The notes beneath the pieces are model-generated. The model was not told where the DNA came from, ran no database searches, and saw nothing but the letters and a program-made list of their open reading frames with translations. From assembly GCF_965199065.1 (NCBI RefSeq), contig NZ_CBDAQN010000003.1, positions 62,001 through 126,000 of the forward strand: 64,000 nt of DNA. The letters run 5' to 3'. Positions 62,892 through 64,000 of the stretch are shown one piece after another (within the stretch, counting starts at the first letter, position 1; every line of letters begins with the position of its first letter). The DNA is from Acidisoma sp965199065. GTDB lineage: Bacteria > Pseudomonadota > Alphaproteobacteria > Acetobacterales > Acetobacteraceae. Made by a program: the position numbers and the translations under genes.

Positions 62892-63122
62892 ATGCCGGCT
62901 AAGCCGCGCGGCCAGGTCACCACGGCCTATGTCGTGGTCGGCGTCGTCGCCTGGCCTGTGGTCACGGCCTTGATCTACTGGGCCGACCGCCTCGCGACCG
63001 GCCTCTCCGGTCTGGGCCCGACGGGCGCCTCCATCGGTTTCTGGGCCGCGAGCGGTTGCGCTCTCATCGTTTCGGCACTCATCGTGATTGCGGGTTGGCT
63101 GCAGTCCTCTCACAGGTTCTAG
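62892..63122 (+). CDS. Small two-helix membrane protein
   Basis: The frame is 76 residues with two hydrophobic helices (TTAYVVVGVVAWPVVTALIY and IGFWAASGCALIVSALIVIA). It lies between two paralogous aminotransferase genes on the same strand, ten bases before the second. No family is recognised. Confidence 0.5.
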   Translation: MPAKPRGQVTTAYVVVGVVAWPVVTALIYWADRLATGLSGLGPTGASIGFWAASGCALIVSALIVIAGWLQSSHRF

Positions 63123-63131
63123 AGTTCGCTC

Positions 63132-64000
63132 ATGATCGGATCGGAAGCCCCCCGGCTGCCCGCGCTCGCCTCCCGGCTGGGACGGGCCGAGACCGCTGCC
63201 GCTGTTCAGATGTCGACCCGCGCGCGGGAGATGCGGGCGGCCGGGCACAACGTCATCTCGCTGGCGATCGGGGAGCCCGACTTCCCGACCCCTGCCCTCG
63301 GCATCGAGGCCGCGCATAGGGCGGCGCTCGACGGATTGACGAAATACCCACCCGTGGACGGGCTGCCGGTGCTGAAGGCCGCCGTCCAACGTAAGTTCCG
63401 GCGTGACCAGGGGCTCGATTTTCCGCTGAGCCAGATCATGGTCACCAACGGCGGCAAGCAGGCGATCTTCAATGCCTTTGCCGCGACCGTGGATGAGGGA
63501 GACGAGATAGTCATCCCCTCCCCCTACTGGTCGTCCTATGCACTGACGGCGCAAGTGCTCGGCGGCGTGCCGGTGACCGTCCCCTGCCCGGCCAACAACG
63601 GCTTCCGCTTGCGACCCGAGGATCTGGACGCCGCCATCACGGCGCGGACGAAATGGGTGGTGCTCAACGCACCGAACAACCCGACCGGTGCGGCCTACAC
63701 GGCCGAGCAGCTGGCGGCGCTCGCCGAGGTGCTGCGCCGTCACCCCCATGTCTGGCTCTTCTCGGATGAGATCTACGAGCATCTGCGTTACGATGGGCTG
63801 GGCTCGATCAGCATCGCGGCAGTGGCGCCCGACCTTGCGGACCGGGTCCTGGTGATGTCCGGCGTCTCGAAAACCTATGCCATGACGGGCTGGCGCATCG
63901 GCTTTTGCGGCGGACCCGCTGGGCTTATCCGGGCGATGGTCGTCATGCAGAGCCATGCGACCGCCGGCATCTCTACCGTGGGGCAGGCGGCGGCGGCGGC
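63132..64000 (+). CDS. Second aspartate-type aminotransferase, cut by the right edge
   Basis: From ATG 63132 the frame stays open to the window end (about 290 residues). ISLAIGEPDFPTPALGIEAA, NGGKQAIFNAF, NAPNNPTGAAYTAEQ and the PLP lysine in SGVSKTYAMTGWRIGF are all present. It resembles its upstream neighbour over its whole visible length, including GFCGGPA and HPHVW, so the pair arose by duplication. The C-terminal Arg region lies beyond the edge. Confidence 0.9.
   Translation, partial: MIGSEAPRLPALASRLGRAETAAAVQMSTRAREMRAAGHNVISLAIGEPDFPTPALGIEAAHRAALDGLTKYPPVDGLPVLKAAVQRKFRRDQGLDFPLSQIMVTNGGKQAIFNAFAATVDEGDEIVIPSPYWSSYALTAQVLGGVPVTVPCPANNGFRLRPEDLDAAITARTKWVVLNAPNNPTGAAYTAEQLAALAEVLRRHPHVWLFSDEIYEHLRYDGLGSISIAAVAPDLADRVLVMSGVSKTYAMTGWRIGFCGGPAGLIRAMVVMQSHATAGISTVGQAAAA

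Overview
The window is high-GC bacterial DNA, most likely from an alphaproteobacterium. Supporting signs are a PhaR/PhaC/PhaA polyhydroxyalkanoate locus, a tlpA/argH/lptM-like/lysA/TIGR02302 gene chain, COG0523 and ribose-type ABC genes, and codon use with G or C in most third positions. The family cannot be fixed from sequence alone.

Left part (1-22350): tRNA-Ala(GGC) is followed by about 21.8 kb that looks like an old, decaying genomic island. The last 14 bases of the tRNA (556-569) recur in direct orientation at 22337-22350, beside the C-terminal remnant of a P4-type integrase and a truncated VapE-like gene. Inside lie a frameshifted acyltransferase, a frameshifted IS3-family element, a frameshifted secreted protein, a second ruined tyrosine recombinase, an IS66 remnant, and frameshifted AraC and TetR regulators. 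The cargo that still looks intact is an MBL-fold hydrolase, three alpha/beta hydrolases, a GlxA-type regulator, an SDR oxidoreductase, a tandem universal stress protein, an HD-domain hydrolase and a ytcA-mdtNOP-like efflux operon.

Middle part (22371-29187): two divergent, tightly overlapped units. One is a LacI-type repressor with a CobW/COG0523 GTPase. The other is a ribose-type ABC transporter (binding protein, double ATPase, permease) ending in a metal-dependent cyclase-family hydrolase. A perfect 16-bp palindrome lies between them. This looks like an undescribed uptake-and-hydrolysis system, possibly with its own metallochaperone.

29184-38572: a minus-strand locus with a giant SdrD-like, RTX-like exoprotein carrying near-identical 318-bp repeats, a small unknown protein, and a TPR protein fused to a glycosyltransferase-9-like domain that may glycosylate the exoprotein. 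The exoprotein reading frame is broken inside the repeats, by assembly error or recombination. The following 1.1-kb gap holds two clusters of DnaA-box-like sequences.

39670-64000: mostly ordinary, intact chromosome. It contains an acyltransferase, a DUF2938-type membrane protein, a DegT aminotransferase, proline iminopeptidase, a metallophosphoesterase, a YihY-type membrane protein, a class II aldolase-like enzyme, a small repeat protein, an FAD dehydrogenase, TIGR02302, lysA, an LptM-like lipoprotein, argH, a TlpA-like thioredoxin, an SDR, phaR, a PhaE-like protein, phaC, phaA and two tandem aspartate-aminotransferase paralogues, the second running off the right edge.
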